Source: Massospora cicadina (Eukaryota; Entomophthoromycota; Entomophthoromycetes; Entomophthorales; Entomophthoraceae). Taken from it: a DNA stretch of 64,000 nucleotides. The stretch covers positions 49,300 through 113,299 of the forward strand of contig JAKSZP010017363.1 in NCBI GenBank assembly GCA_022478985.1, read 5' to 3'. Numbering within the stretch: position 1 is the first letter of the stretch; the number at the start of each line of letters is the position of its first letter. Made by a program: the position numbers and the translations under genes. Below, piece after piece: positions 34,494 to 45,989 of this stretch. Below the pieces are notes generated by a model. The model did no database searches. It was given only the letters and a program-made list of their open reading frames with translations, and was not told the origin of the DNA.

Positions 34494-35622
34494 TTGGCAA
34501 TCATGATGCAACCAGTACATCAATACGCTGCACTCCCAGCCACTTTTGTCAGTGGAATATGGAGTCCGCGTGTTTCTGGACATTTAACAAACAGCTTTAT
34601 GGGAAAAATTTTGTGGGGATGTACACACTTTTTTCCTGACTGCGGTGTATATTGCACCTCACTCCATGTCACACGGTTGGCTGGACCTAGGTTTCAAAAG
34701 CAAGGAGGCATCAGACAAGGCTGCTGCAGTGCGTGTAGTGATCAACCTTCCTGAAGGGCAATGGGTTATCAAAGCAAAGTGCACTATATGGACAAAATCC
34801 AACCAAATTTTCCTCACATTTGACTTTTTGCCTACTACAGTAAAACGTGACATTTTGGAGCAATACCTGAAAGATGGTCTCACCATCTATGGTGAAATAC
34901 ATTCTTTCAAAATGTAACACTTTCCACTAATGCCACACCTGTGCACTGGCAAAGCCATTGCAGTTCTGACCCCAACTGAGGAGATTGCAAAGGACCTAAC
35001 CCAGATCCTGCACTCCACTTTTATTAATATCAAAGGGCATATCACCCACCCTTTCCGGGTAACCATGGACAGCGCGCCCCCCATCTGCACCCACTGTGAC
35101 GTGTTCAGCCATAAGGCACATGCATGCCCCACCAAGGAGGGTGTCACATTCTAAGAGCACCCCTTGGCGGCCATGGCCAGCGGAGAGGCGCACTACAAAC
35201 CAACTGTAAGCACCAAAGAGGCTTCCCCGTGGGGAGCATAAGGTTGCTACCTACTGGTAAAGCCTATTTCCCCACAAGAGCGGAAGAAGGCCAAGCAGGC
35301 CCGCAGGGCCGCGGCCAAGGAAGTGGCCAAAGTCACCACCGCTATCCCACACTCCCAATGCCAGGAGGACATCGAAACCTTTGCAGTGGAAGCAAATCAG
35401 GAATCCATCAACCAATCAGATTGGGAAGCCCATGCCAATTGGGCCACCCAATCTGAGGATCCTATGGGGTACTCAATCCCACCCAATAGTTGCAACCAAG
35501 CTCTGGTTGAAACCTACTTGGGGCCCATCCTACCTGAAAAAAAAATTTTGACCCGCTCAATGGTGCACCAAACTCATCTGCACCACAAAAAATTCATCCA
35601 ACATCGGGGAAACAAAAAGTGA
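34494..35622 (+). pseudogene. LINE-C1 ORF1, Gag-like
   Basis: After a degraded N-terminus, frame 34,645-34,917 gives HGWLDLGFKSKEASDKAAAV (first shared region) and LPTTVKRDILEQYLKDGLTI plus YG (second shared region), the same order as in LINE-D and X. A stop at 34,915 is followed by KAIAVLTPTEEIAKDL and a zinc knuckle CTHCDVFSHKAHAC at 35,086-35,127. A basic region and an acidic tail end at 35,622. The likely function is binding the LINE RNA. Confidence 0.78.
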
Positions 35623-35769
35623 AGGCAAAAGCCAACGTGACCCTTTCTGCTAAAATCAACAAAAATACTGATAGCGTTGCTGCAAACACCCATGCTGCCG
35701 TGAAAGCCCATGGGGATATAGAGGAGGCTAGTGGGCCCAGGTGCCACCCCCTTGCACCTAAGGTGTGAT

Positions 35770-38700
35770 GGGGGAAACCTTCACTTTAATGATGTTGAAT
35801 ATCGCCGGACTCAAGGCCTCGCCATCCTGAGCTAGGAAACTGAGTTTTTTACAACAAAATTTACCCGTGGATATCCTGGCCATCCAGGAGTCCCACTGTC
35901 CACGAGGTTCTGAGGAGGCTTGGAAAACCATGCTCCTCCCATCCCTATCCTTTTGGTCAGAACACTGTGGGGTGCTAATTCATATAAATAATTTTTTCAA
36001 ATTTTTATCATTAGAAACCTTCCTCAATGGCCAAGTCCTCATTGTCACTTTCTCGTGGGCCGATGTGGTACACGCTATTATCAACATCTATGCCCCAAAT
36101 GGTGCACAAGAGCGTTGGAAATTTTTCTTGTCAGTCAAATCCCTCCCGTTACCCCCAGACCCTTTTGTAGTCAGCAACATGAACTGTTGGCTAAACACTC
36201 CAACGGACTGGTGGCCTTCCTCCTCCCACGCCCTCAAGGGTCATGTTGAACTCCGCGTTCTAAAGGCCACCCTTGGGTTAATGGATGCACTGCTGTGGCA
36301 AGACCCACTGCTCGAGAACATGATGCGCCTTACATCCACAATGGCCAATTAAGGTTCATGTCCTGCATCAACCTTATCCTTATGCCGGCGAAATTCCAAC
36401 CCCACATATCCCACTTCAAAACAACAAAAATGGAATTCTCTGACCACCGACTGGTTTTGATAACCTACCACCTACCTGTCACAGCGGCTAAGGCCCCACA
36501 TTTGTGCAAAATCCGCTCCCCCAAGCTCGCATTGCCAGGATTTTCCACTTGGGTGGAATCAGCAACTTTGGCAAAAGAGTTTGTTGCACTGTTTTGCGTG
36601 GACCCCATCTCCACATGGGCAGCCTTCAAAGAGGATACCATCCGCCACTCTTGCCACCTCTCCTCCTGATGCTCACAAGCCACATTGGCCGTCATCTCGC
36701 ACACTCTGGCAGAGTTGGCATACCTGGAGTCCAACATCCCAGCTACAGGCTACAGCCCTGCATGGGGCTGGAAGTGGGTGGAGGCAGCCGCACACCTCAA
36801 CGTGCTCAAAAGGCAACACAAACATCAGGTTTGTGTTCAGTACAGGGCCAAACGCATCACAAAAGGTGACAAGTGCACTGCACATTTTTAAAAAATTTTG
36901 CACCACGCCAGAGCATGGCCTGCACACAGGTGCAAAGATCAGATGATTCCATCATGGATACGCCAGCCAAAGTGGCAATTGAAACACAAAAGTATTACTC
37001 TGAGTTGTATCAATCCAATCCAATTCAGCTGGCCAAAGTGGCAGAATTTCTCGACTGAGCCCACATCTGCACCATTTCCCAATACCCAGAAATAATGAAT
37101 TTGATTACTCCAAATGAACTATGGACAGACATCCGCAGTGCACCAAACCAAAAATGCCCAGGCCCGGATGGCATTCCATATGAATTCTACAAAAAGTACT
37201 TCAATATATATCCCCACTACTGTTGGCCTCACTTAACCAGAGCCTTTTGGAAACGCGCCTCCTGCCAGGAGGACAAGAGGCCTTCACCATCACACTCTTC
37301 AAGAAAGGGGACAAGCTAGACTTAGCCAACTGGCGCCCCATTCTTTAACTAACATGGATACAAAAATTTTAACAAAAATCATGGCTAACCGTTTAGGGAT
37401 TGTAGCATTTGCCACCGTCTCCCCAGAACAATTTGGTTTCATACCCAGAAGATCGATTTGGGACAACGTGCACTCTGTGGCCAACGCATGCCAGTCCACA
37501 GCCTCTGGGGCACTTGCATTCTTGGACCAACAGTAGGCCTATGATAGAGTAAACTGGGAATACCTCAGGGCCTGCCTCCATCAATTCCGCCTACCCCTCG
37601 CTTCATCAACTGGGTAATGCTGCTCACAGAATCTGCAACAATGGCAGTGCGTGTCCTTGGCTTTCTAACAGAAGTAGTCCGCCCTCAAAGGGGCTTGCGA
37701 CAAGGGGACCCCCTTAGCCCACTCTTATACAACTTCAGCCTTGACCCACTACTTCAAAACGTATATGCCCAACTCACTGGGGTCCATGTACCAGGCCAAG
37801 CCCCAGTCAAGATGATGGCGTTTGCAGACGACTGTGTGGTTGGAGTGTCTAATAATAAAGATGCATGCGCACTTGAAGCTCTCATCCAGAAGTATTCCCA
37901 GGTAAGTAACACTACACTGAACGCCTCCAAAACCGAAATCATCCTCCTTGGTCAGTTTCAAAACTGCTGGGCCCCTGCAACCAGTGCCCAGCCTGGCCCA
38001 TCTGCTCACACACGCGCTCGCCCTCCCAGCTCACCCCACACCGCCCCACTGGTGCTCCCCTTCATGCCACGCCCCACCATAGGGCTGGTCCGCCATCTGG
38101 GCGTGTGGGTGGAGGCAGGCGGATATGCATTAGCAGTAATGGAGAGTTGTATTCTAGATGATGTGATGAAGCGCATCGCCTCCCTCAGAGCCCACCCTAC
38201 TTCCCTTACTGGCAGGGTCGTTTTAGCCAGCTCTATGCTCCTCTCCAAAGTCTGGTTTGGAGCCCACGCCATACCCTTCTCCCCTAGCTTCTTCAAATCC
38301 TTGCATGCCCTGCTGCAAGGATGGCTTTGGTCAGGCCGCCCTCCACCAGTACAGTTAGAAGTCATGTTTGGCCCTTATCATCATGGTGGCATGGGCCTGC
38401 TTGACTTCAGAGCCCATGCGGCCAAGATCTTGGGTACCTGGATTGCGGCTGTCACTGCCCCTAAACTCCCCTCCCAACACTGGTCCTGCGCGGCCGCTCT
38501 AACTTCTCCCGCGCCTTGGGCCTCAACAATCCATCAAACCCCCACTCCCTGATGAAATACCTGGCTTCACGCCCATTGGCCACATGTCCTCACGGTACTA
38601 AAACCCACTACAAACGAATCCTCCTCTCCATGCGGAGCGCTGAGTGGAGAATTCAGATTAGCGGACATACAACCTGAAGAGGCTGCCCCTCTCCTCAGTT

Positions 38701-39387
38701 CACACAAGAGGTACAGGGGCTACCCATCCATGATGGCGTGATCCCCACACGGCCCCATGTCCTATCCAGGGTGGACTACCTGGACATGATGGACATCCCA
38801 TACTCCATTGAGACCCAAAAACCATCTGGAAATACGCTCACCATCCTCTGTTGCAGCCTCAAATCCGCTCCCATGTGTGGCGCTGCCTGAGGCAGGTGCA
38901 CCATACAGCTGAGCGCTCTAACGCTTTACACTCATCCTGCGTCATGTGTGGCCAGTATGGAACGCTGTTCCACCGCCTGGAGAAGTGTCCTACCTCTAAA
39001 GTGATATGGCGCGAAGTCCAACGTCTGCTAGGCCAGGATCAAACGCATCCCTTCAGTCTGTCAAGAGATATGTTTGCTTTATCAATGGCCTCCCCCCTTC
39101 CACCCTCCCTCCTTGCTTTGGTGGTTGCAATCACCATGTGGACCATCCACACGATTGTCTTGGATGCCATCGCAGGCTCCACCCCCACCCTCCCAGAAGC
39201 TGTTCACAGATTCCGGTCTCATTTGTTGGACCACTTTCAAGTGTGGATGTTTGAATACCTCCCACTGCTCCACCGACAGCTGGTCTCCTCCTGGTTCCCA
39301 GTTTGGTTCATCAAATCAGACCCCTTCCTCCACATGTGTTCAATTGTGGCTACGGCCCCTTCACACGTTCCCTCCCCCTCTCCATAA
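35770..39387 (+). pseudogene. LINE-C1 ORF2 (endonuclease, RT), lightly degraded
   Basis: Endonuclease: LNIAGLKAS near 35,790, LAIQESHCPRG (35,876), IINIYAPNG (36,077), SNMNCWLN where GDFN is usual, and FSDHRLV (36,430). RT: KCPGPDGIPYEFYK (37,157), a broken middle, then a 311-aa open frame 37,617-38,552 with RPQRGLRQGDPLSPLLYN and an intact FADD box (37,821-37,832). A C-terminal knuckle CVMCGQYGTLFHRLEKC lies at 38,938-38,988 in frame 38,851-39,387. Of all the RT copies in the window this keeps the most complete catalytic half, but the N-terminal half of RT is frameshifted. Confidence 0.85.
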
Positions 39388-39528
39388 GTGGCGTTCCCGC
39401 TGGCAACAAGAGATAGTATCGCTTCTCTGGGGTGCCTTCCCTGTTACTAAGTTTTGTCTCTTTTGGGTCAATTTTGGAAGTGTCCATCTCATGGTTGGCC
39501 TTCCCCACAATAAAATTCATAAACAAAT

Positions 39529-39794
39529 ATACTAATAATTCATTTTATTAAATTTAAATGATTTTATTAGTCAAATTACACCAAATTTACTGATTGCTAC
39601 CTACAGTAATTCATTTTATTAGATTTGGTTGCTTTTTAGTCAATCCATGTTAATTTATTAATTGCTATCTAAATAATTCATTTTTATTAAATTTATATGC
39701 ATTTATTGGTCAAATTGTGCAAAAATGATAGCCATCTATAATGATTTAAGCTTGTCCTGCTATGAGCTCATACTGACTGAATTTTGAACATACC
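39529..39794 (+). repeat. Repeat R copy 1, middle piece, with three tandem units
   Basis: Three units of about 65-70 bp each start TAATTCATTTT(A)TTA and end near GC(T/C)A(T/C)CTA. R copy 2 has only one such unit (about 62,490-62,545), so the units multiplied in copy 1. A 60-bp stretch up to TTGAACATACC then matches copy 2. C1 is inserted after ATACC. Confidence 0.7.
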
Positions 39795-40429
39795 TGTAAG
39801 TCCTGGGGAACGTCCTCTAGGCGTTGATTGGGCCATTTTCCCATTCCTGAGCAAGAAGGTACTGAAGAGGATGGCTGTACCCTTGTTACTCAGGGTGATC
39901 TCGCCCATGTGATAAACGAGCGCTGGAAAACAGCTCTTCCACTTCAGATCCCTCCCCCGGTACCCACACTCACCTTAGCAGAACTGTTATAAGGAATTAG
40001 TGAAATCTGCACCAAGATCATAAATGAAATTGATTAAAACAAATTTGAGTGGCAACCAGCCTGATGTTCAGATTTCATATGGATTAAAAGGGATGAAGAC
40101 TGACTTATCAGTCAGAATGCCCAACAGTTTCATTTTGACCAACATGATGATTAAAAACCACCCCCCTCCCAAAATCATCAGGGATCATCCCTGATGGGCA
40201 GGTAACAGCATTGGAAATCATCAACAAGGGTTTGAAGCTCCCTGCGGGCAAATCAGGCATTGCACCCAACGCAATGTTTCTGACCAAACAAATGGCCCAG
40301 CAACTGGGCATGGGTGGGTTGGGCGTCCTGAACCCATTCCCAACCAAATGGGCCCACCCCTATGTGGGGTGGCCTTGGGGATTCCCGCTGCTTGTTGGGC
40401 CAAACGCCGTCATTCCAACTGTCAGAAAT
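39795..40429 (+). repeat. 5' LTR of C1, first piece
   Basis: Starts TGTAAGTCCTGG. It aligns with 54,364-54,990 of the 3' LTR and is cut by C2 at a GAAAT target (40,425-40,429). It continues at 43,977. Confidence 0.88.
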
Positions 40430-41504
40430 TGTAAGTCCTGGAGAACATCCTCTGGGCATTGATTGAGCCATTTGGGCCATTCCTGAGCAAGAAGGTACCA
40501 AAGAGGATGGTCATCTCCTCGTTACTCAGGGTGATCTTGCTCACGTGGTAGATAAGCGCTGGGTAACAGCCCTTCCACTTTGGATCTCGCTTTCAGTACC
40601 CACACTTTCCTTGGAAGAACTGTTATAAGGAATCAGTGAAATCTGCACTGAGATCGCCAAAATGGAATCAATCACAACTAATTTGAGCGGCAATCAGCCC
40701 AATGCTTAGATTTCAAATGGTTGAAAAGGTATGAAGACTGATCTATTAGCCAGAATGCCCGACAGTTGCAATTTGGTTAACATGACAATTGAAAAATCTC
40801 CCCCCTCTCAAATCCGTCAGACATCACCCCCAATGGGCAGGTAATAGCATCGGATACCATTGATGAGGTTTCAAAGCTTCCTGCTGGCAATTTGGGCATT
40901 GTGCCTGATGCAATGCCACTGACCAAATGAACATCCCAGTGACTGAGCATGGGCAGGTTGGGTGTCCCAAACCTGTTCCCAACCAAATGGGTCCACCCAT
41001 ATGTGGGGTGGCCTTGGGGGATTCCGCCACTTGTTGGGCCAAATGCTGCCACATCAACCATCAGAAATGTAGTGAGCTTTGGTTTGGACGTTCAAGGTCA
41101 AACTGACCGCAACTTGGTCCACCACTAAATTTTGCGATGTTGGTTCCCAGGAAACTAACCCACCCATTACTGAATAACTCACCACTTAGGTCAAACTTGC
41201 GGGACCTGATCCTAGCTTTTTTTAGTACTAGATGGTGACCTGATCCTGGCTTGTTTCCCTCCAAATCGATGACTATTTAATCAGTTGCATTGCACTGAGA
41301 AAATTGTTGGTCAATCCTCCTTCCTTAAATTACCAATAAAAACTCTCCCAAAAATTCAGTTTTTATCTGTTGAAAATTAAGCTCCCTTCCAGTTCCATTT
41401 CGTCATACCAGCAGCAGTGCCTCTGGCATTCTGGCTTGCCATTTGGGTGCTCTGGCATCTGGGCTGGCAGGCCATTCTAATTCTTACTTGCTGTTTGCCT
41501 GACA
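40430..41504 (+). repeat. 5' LTR of C2
   Basis: TGTAAGTCCTGG to CCTGACA. It contains an 18-bp LINE-tail insertion at 41,219-41,236. It is similar to the C1 LTRs in its first 600 bp, with a different and shorter right part. Confidence 0.82.
41203..41252 (-). mobile_element. 18-bp LINE-tail micro-insertion with 16-bp TSD
   Basis: GACCTGATCCTAGCTT (41,203-41,218) and GACCTGATCCTGGCTT (41,237-41,252) flank TTTTTAGTACTAGATGGT. The inserted bases are the reverse complement of the last 18 bases of the X-family 3' end. The related LTR at 42,927-43,971 lacks the insertion. Confidence 0.8.
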
Positions 41505-42926
41505 TAATTGACCAACCATTAATCTCTATCATTTCTGCCTTTCTCGTAGATATTTGTAACGCACTGGCTACTTCCAATGAGCCACGAATGAGTTGGGCAA
41601 CAGGATCCACGTTAAAGACCATAGGGCTGACAGGACTCCTGATACTACTCTCCTGGTGCGCGCTACAAGATTGGACAAGCACCCCCTGGAAGACAGTTAC
41701 AAGTATACTTAACCCCAGCAACATACCTTGACTCCAAGACAAGGTATAGAGGGAGGCAATAGCCCTCCCCAGCTCACTCTCAAAGTCCAATCCTTGTTGA
41801 TTTAAGCCAAACATGGCTGCAGTTAGGCAATATCTTTAAAATAAACCCCAAATTATAAATATATGAATTTTAGGTTCTTTTATTTAATATTTAGCCAAGT
41901 TGATAGAAAACAAAACTGATGAGCCTCCAGCTCCCAGTTCCTTCCTATATACACATGCTAAAAGCTAAAATAAAATATAATATAAGTTTATGGTGCCAAC
42001 TTGAATGATGTTTGGTGTAAACTTTACAGCAGGATCGCGGAATCTTTACTCAATGGTTCCATACCAGTTCTGATCCTCAATGGTTCCGCGCCAGTTCCAT
42101 TTCGAATCCCAATTGAACTGTGAAACTCCCAAGCACCCGTTTCATTCCATTCTCAATTTGAATCCAAATCAAATCTCGAAACTACTCATATTACTCATTT
42201 TCAGTTTTGTTCCGACTTGGACGCCCATATTGCTCCTTGGCCTACTCCAAGCTCCGGCCCCTTAGGCGTTCTTGCCAGAACCAACGCCCCCTCCTCCTCC
42301 ATACATACAGACACAGCCTGCCCTGTCTTACCAAAGATCAGGGCAATGTGATGCTGAGGATAGACCTCAACCGTCACAATATTGGTGCAGCAATGGTCCC
42401 TTCTTTCCAACTGAATCAGGTCGTAAAGAAGATTTATCCTTCCCACATTAGTCTTATCCCACTAAAAACTCCAAACCCATACCCCATAGTTGCCGCGGCT
42501 ATCTTTCCTATGTCAGTAGGGTCTGAAATCTCAACTTGCAATGAGTTTGCTCCCTAAAGCCCAGTAGTTTCCCAGCTGTTGCACTTCAAAGGTGCAATTT
42601 CCATGGAACTGGAACCGATCATTGTCAAAAATGAGGAAGAGGCAAAGGAAGAGGCTATCCTGGCATCCCAAAAATGCAACGTTCCATCCAATATCTCATG
42701 GCCTGGAAAAGGTATCTGGCCTATGAGAACAGTTGGGGCAAGGCGCATGATTGTGCAAATTGCATGAACCTGGTTGAAGCGTTCCACATATCCCACCCTG
42801 ATATTCTTTATTCCCCAAAAAACCTGCGTCAGTAATGGTGATCAAGTTACCTAAGGCGCACAAGAATGTGGCTCTTGTACAGTTTCCCAATGGTGAGGCC
42901 CTTCCCTTGGAAAAAGGAAAGGGTAA
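41505..42926 (+). pseudogene. C2 interior: gag start and chromodomain remnant
   Basis: Frame 41,417-41,731 reads through the LTR edge into a gag-like start (ILTCCLPDIIDQPLISIISA) that aligns with C1 gag. From about 42,560 to 42,926 the reading follows the C1 chromodomain and its tail (IKLPKAHKNVALVQFPNG, then a LEKGKGN end). The 41,830-42,550 part between them matches neither and shows no clear gene. No protease, RT or integrase is present. Confidence 0.65.
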
Positions 42927-43971
42927 TGTAAGTCCTGGTGAATGTCCTCTAGGTGTCAATCAAGCCATTTTTCCATTCCCAAGCAAGAAGGTACTGAAGA
43001 GGATGGTCATGCCCCTCATTACTCAGGGCGATCTCACTCATGTGGAAGATGAGCGCTGGATAACAACCCTTCTGCTTCAGATCCTGCTTCTGGTACCCAC
43101 GCTCTCCTTGCCAATACTGTTACGAGGAATCAGTGAAATCTGCTTTGAAATCGCCAAAATGGAATCAATCACAACTAATTTGAGTGGCAATTAGCCCAAT
43201 GCTCAGATTTCAAATGGTTGAAAAGGTATGAAGACTGATCTATTAGCTGGAATGCCTGACAGTTGCAATTCAGTTAACACGACGATCAAAAAATCTCCCC
43301 CTTCCAAATCCATCGGCATCACCCCCAATGGGCAGGTAATAGCATCAGACACCATTGATAAGGTTTTGAAGCTTCCTGCTAGCAAATTGGGTATTGCGCC
43401 TGATGCAATGCCACTGACTGAACGAAAGGCCCAGCGACTGAGCATGGGTGGGTTGGGTGTCCCAAACCCATTCCCAACCAAATGGGTCCACCCATATGTG
43501 GGGTGGCCTTGGGGGATTCCTGCCACTCGTTGGGCCAAACACTGTCATGTCAACCATTGGAAACATAGCCAAGCTTTGGTTTGGACGTTTGAGGTTGAAC
43601 TGACTGCAACTTGGCCTGCCGCAAAATTTTGCAATGTCAGTTCCCAGGGAACTAACCTGCTCATTCCTGAATAATTCGCCGCTTAAGTCAAACTTGCGGG
43701 ACCCAATCCTGTCTTGTTTCCCTCCAAATTGATGACTATTTAATCAGTCGCATCACACTAATAAAATTGTTGGTCGATTCTCCTTCCTTAAATTTTCCAA
43801 TAAAAACAAACCTCCCCAAATTCAGTTTTTATCTGTTGAAAATTAAGCTCCCTTCCAGTTACATATTCGTTGTACCAGCAGCAGTGCCTCTGGCATTCTG
43901 ATTTGCCATTTGGGTGCTCTGGCATCTGGGCTAGCAGGCCAGTCTAATTCTTACTTGCTGTTCACCTTACA
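42927..43971 (+). repeat. 3' LTR of C2
   Basis: TGTAAGTCCTGG to CACCTTACA, preceded by the purine-rich AAAAAGGAAAGGGTAA, which serves as polypurine tract. Confidence 0.83.
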
Positions 43972-43976
43972 GAAAT

Positions 43977-44766
43977 GCAGCTGAGCCTCAGTTTGGATAT
44001 TTGAGGTCAAACTGACAGCGACTCAGCCCACCTTCAAATTCTTTTTTGTTGGTTCTCAGCGAACTTATCCACCCCATTCTTGATTAATTTGCCAGTTAGG
44101 TCAAAATTGAGGGTCCTGATCCTGGCTTGTCCCCACACCAATTGACCACTATTTAATTAGTTGCATTGCACTGAGAAAATTGTTGGTCAATTTTCTTCCT
44201 TTTTCTTTGCAATAAAATTTTTCCCAGAAAACCAATTAATTTTTATATAGTTGATTTTCTTCTGGACGCATCCCTGATGGCTTTTCCCTGGTGGCACATC
44301 AGTCCGTACACTGGATGGGCTCTACCAGTACTCATGGTCACCATAGCCCCCACCATCATATATTGGATCCAGCGATTCAGATATTTCTGGCAATTTAACC
44401 CTGATGTCATGCACTTTCAACAAAAGTATACTGGGATCTTGTGGTCTTACGTCAACCATCTTCAAGCAAGGATCCGCCTCCTTGTCTCCCAGTCAAATCA
44501 ATCCTGTATACTGGTGAGCTTATTGAAACTATTTCTGAGACTCCACCCCTTCAGTAAGACCTCCAGGGTCTGGGGTGGGCTCAATTTGGTTTGTCCTTAA
44601 GATCATATTCACTATTGTTTTACACCAACAATTTGTCATTTCTCAATGCCCAACTCCATACAACATTGTTCAGCCAGCAATGCCTCTGGAATTCTGGCTT
44701 ACTTTTTGGTGCTCACGCATCCCATCTGGAAGGCTGGTCTAAACTTCTTCTGCCGTTTCCATGATA
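43977..44766 (+). repeat. 5' LTR of C1, second piece
   Basis: Resumes the C1 LTR after C2 and aligns with 54,998-55,794. It ends CCATGATA. A GCAATAAAATTTT block near 44,210 is a candidate polyadenylation signal. Confidence 0.85.
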
Positions 44767-45520
44767 TAATTGACCGACCATTGTTTCCAGCCACTTCTGC
44801 CCTGCTCTTTGAGGTGGGCGCTGCAGTGGTTACCCTTTACCAAATGAATGTGCAATCAGTGGCCTGCTATTTGTTGTTTGTTTGGTCTCTTACTGATTTC
44901 AGGAATAGTATCCGCTATACCTTGGAGAATCTTCTTCAGACTTCCCAGGCTGCGCGGATTGCTGCTCTTCCCCCTCCCACTATCCCAGAAGGAAGCTCAA
45001 GTGTTCCTTCCTAGGAGATAGCCAATCAAGTTCTTAATGCCCTCGCTGAGGTCCAAATGTGTATGGCAATTGCACTTAATAATGCTTCCACATTATCTCA
45101 TGCCCAGCAAGGACTCGCGTTGTTGGATGCGGTGGAAGGGGAAGCCCGCCGCTGGGTTAGAGGCCTTCTGCACTCTTCCTCACAAGCAGGAGACCCCACT
45201 CCACTGATGGCTGTCATGTCAGCTGCCTTCAACCCCCTGTGTCACGCTTGGACCACCTATTCAGATTGCTCTATGCCATGGCTGAAGCCCCTAGCTTGTC
45301 TTCTTTTATTTCTACCTTCTGTGAACTGGCTCCCACGCTGGATCTCTCTATTTATATGCTTCAGGCAGTCTTTAGATCTGGCTTTGATTTGGTTTCTTAC
45401 TCATCACAAGGTCTGGTCCACCATCCAAGGAACAGTAAATCAAATATGTACCACCGTGACTACTATCAATGCCTTCCCCCACCATGCTTCCCATCATCAG
45501 AAGGGAAATTTTATGATAGA
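44767..45520 (+). pseudogene. C1 gag, first part
   Basis: Opens in frame 44,646-45,014 and continues through a stop into 45,057 onwards with LLDAVEGEARRWVRGLL, a Gag-core-like helix. It then shifts frame to 45,239-45,520 (FISTFCELAPTLDLSIYMLQ). It is cut by element D and resumes at 50,262. No zinc knuckle was found before the cut. Confidence 0.65.
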
Positions 45521-45936
45521 TGTCAGTGCTACAGTTCTTTGGACTGGTGCCAGGGTTCGCGGTGGCTCGAAGCTGGAAAACCAGAAATGGGCACCAAAGA
45601 GGAAACAGGAAAATACATGTTATTTTACCAAATATTTTATTAAATCAAAATGCTTCAATATTTATAGAGTGCGTTGGGACTTAATGCCTTTGGGATCTTC
45701 GGAGCCTCATCCAATCAGGATCTTTACTAACCTTCTGGAAAGGCCTCCTTGAGGGCGTCCTCAATGGATATTGTCGCTCACCTGACTGAGAAGGTGGAAA
45801 GCCCGCTCCACGTGACTCAGTACTAGGTAAGGATGATCCAGAAAAAGTTTTAACTTGGCTGGGTTTGACAACTGATTTAGCACAGCCAGATTTAGAAGAT
45901 AGGAATTCAAGACAATTTTTATCTTAAATCCTGACA
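45521..45936 (-). repeat. 3' LTR of element D
   Basis: On the minus strand it runs TGTCAGGATT to CACTGACA. It matches 49,839-50,256 closely (low-90s percent identity by eye). Confidence 0.9.
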
Positions 45937-45950
45937 AGGCCCCCTTCAAG
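45937..45950 (-). other. Polypurine tract of element D
   Basis: CTTGAAGGGGGCCT on the minus strand directly precedes the 3' LTR. Confidence 0.7.
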
Positions 45951-45989
45951 ATCCTATCAGAAGGGGGAGTATGGCTGGAGGAACTGACC

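Larger units (their letters stand above)
34255..39518 (+). mobile_element. LINE-C copy 1, apparently full length
   Basis: The perfect 17-bp TSD ATAAACAAATATACTAA occurs at 34,238-34,254 and 39,519-39,535. The 5.26-kb body holds ORF1 (Gag-like, zinc knuckle) and ORF2 (APE endonuclease, RT, C-terminal knuckle) and ends CCTTCCCCACAATAAAATTC. Layout and ORF1 type are those of Tad-like fungal LINEs. It lies in repeat R. It is the best preserved LINE here but has several stops and frameshifts. Confidence 0.88.
40430..43971 (+). mobile_element. Short Ty3 element C2 inside the C1 LTR
   Basis: The TSD GAAAT occurs at 40,425-40,429 and 43,972-43,976. LTRs of just over 1 kb (40,430-41,504 and 42,927-43,971) begin TGTAAG. 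The 3' LTR ends CTTACA, the exact inverse. The interior is only 1.42 kb: the start of gag and the chromodomain end, with protease to integrase missing. It is a deleted, non-autonomous relative of C1. Confidence 0.85.

Noticed and set aside
39529..39745. Regular repeat units as a CRISPR array
   Set aside because: Units are adjacent, diverged and AT-rich without unique spacers, and the window is eukaryotic.
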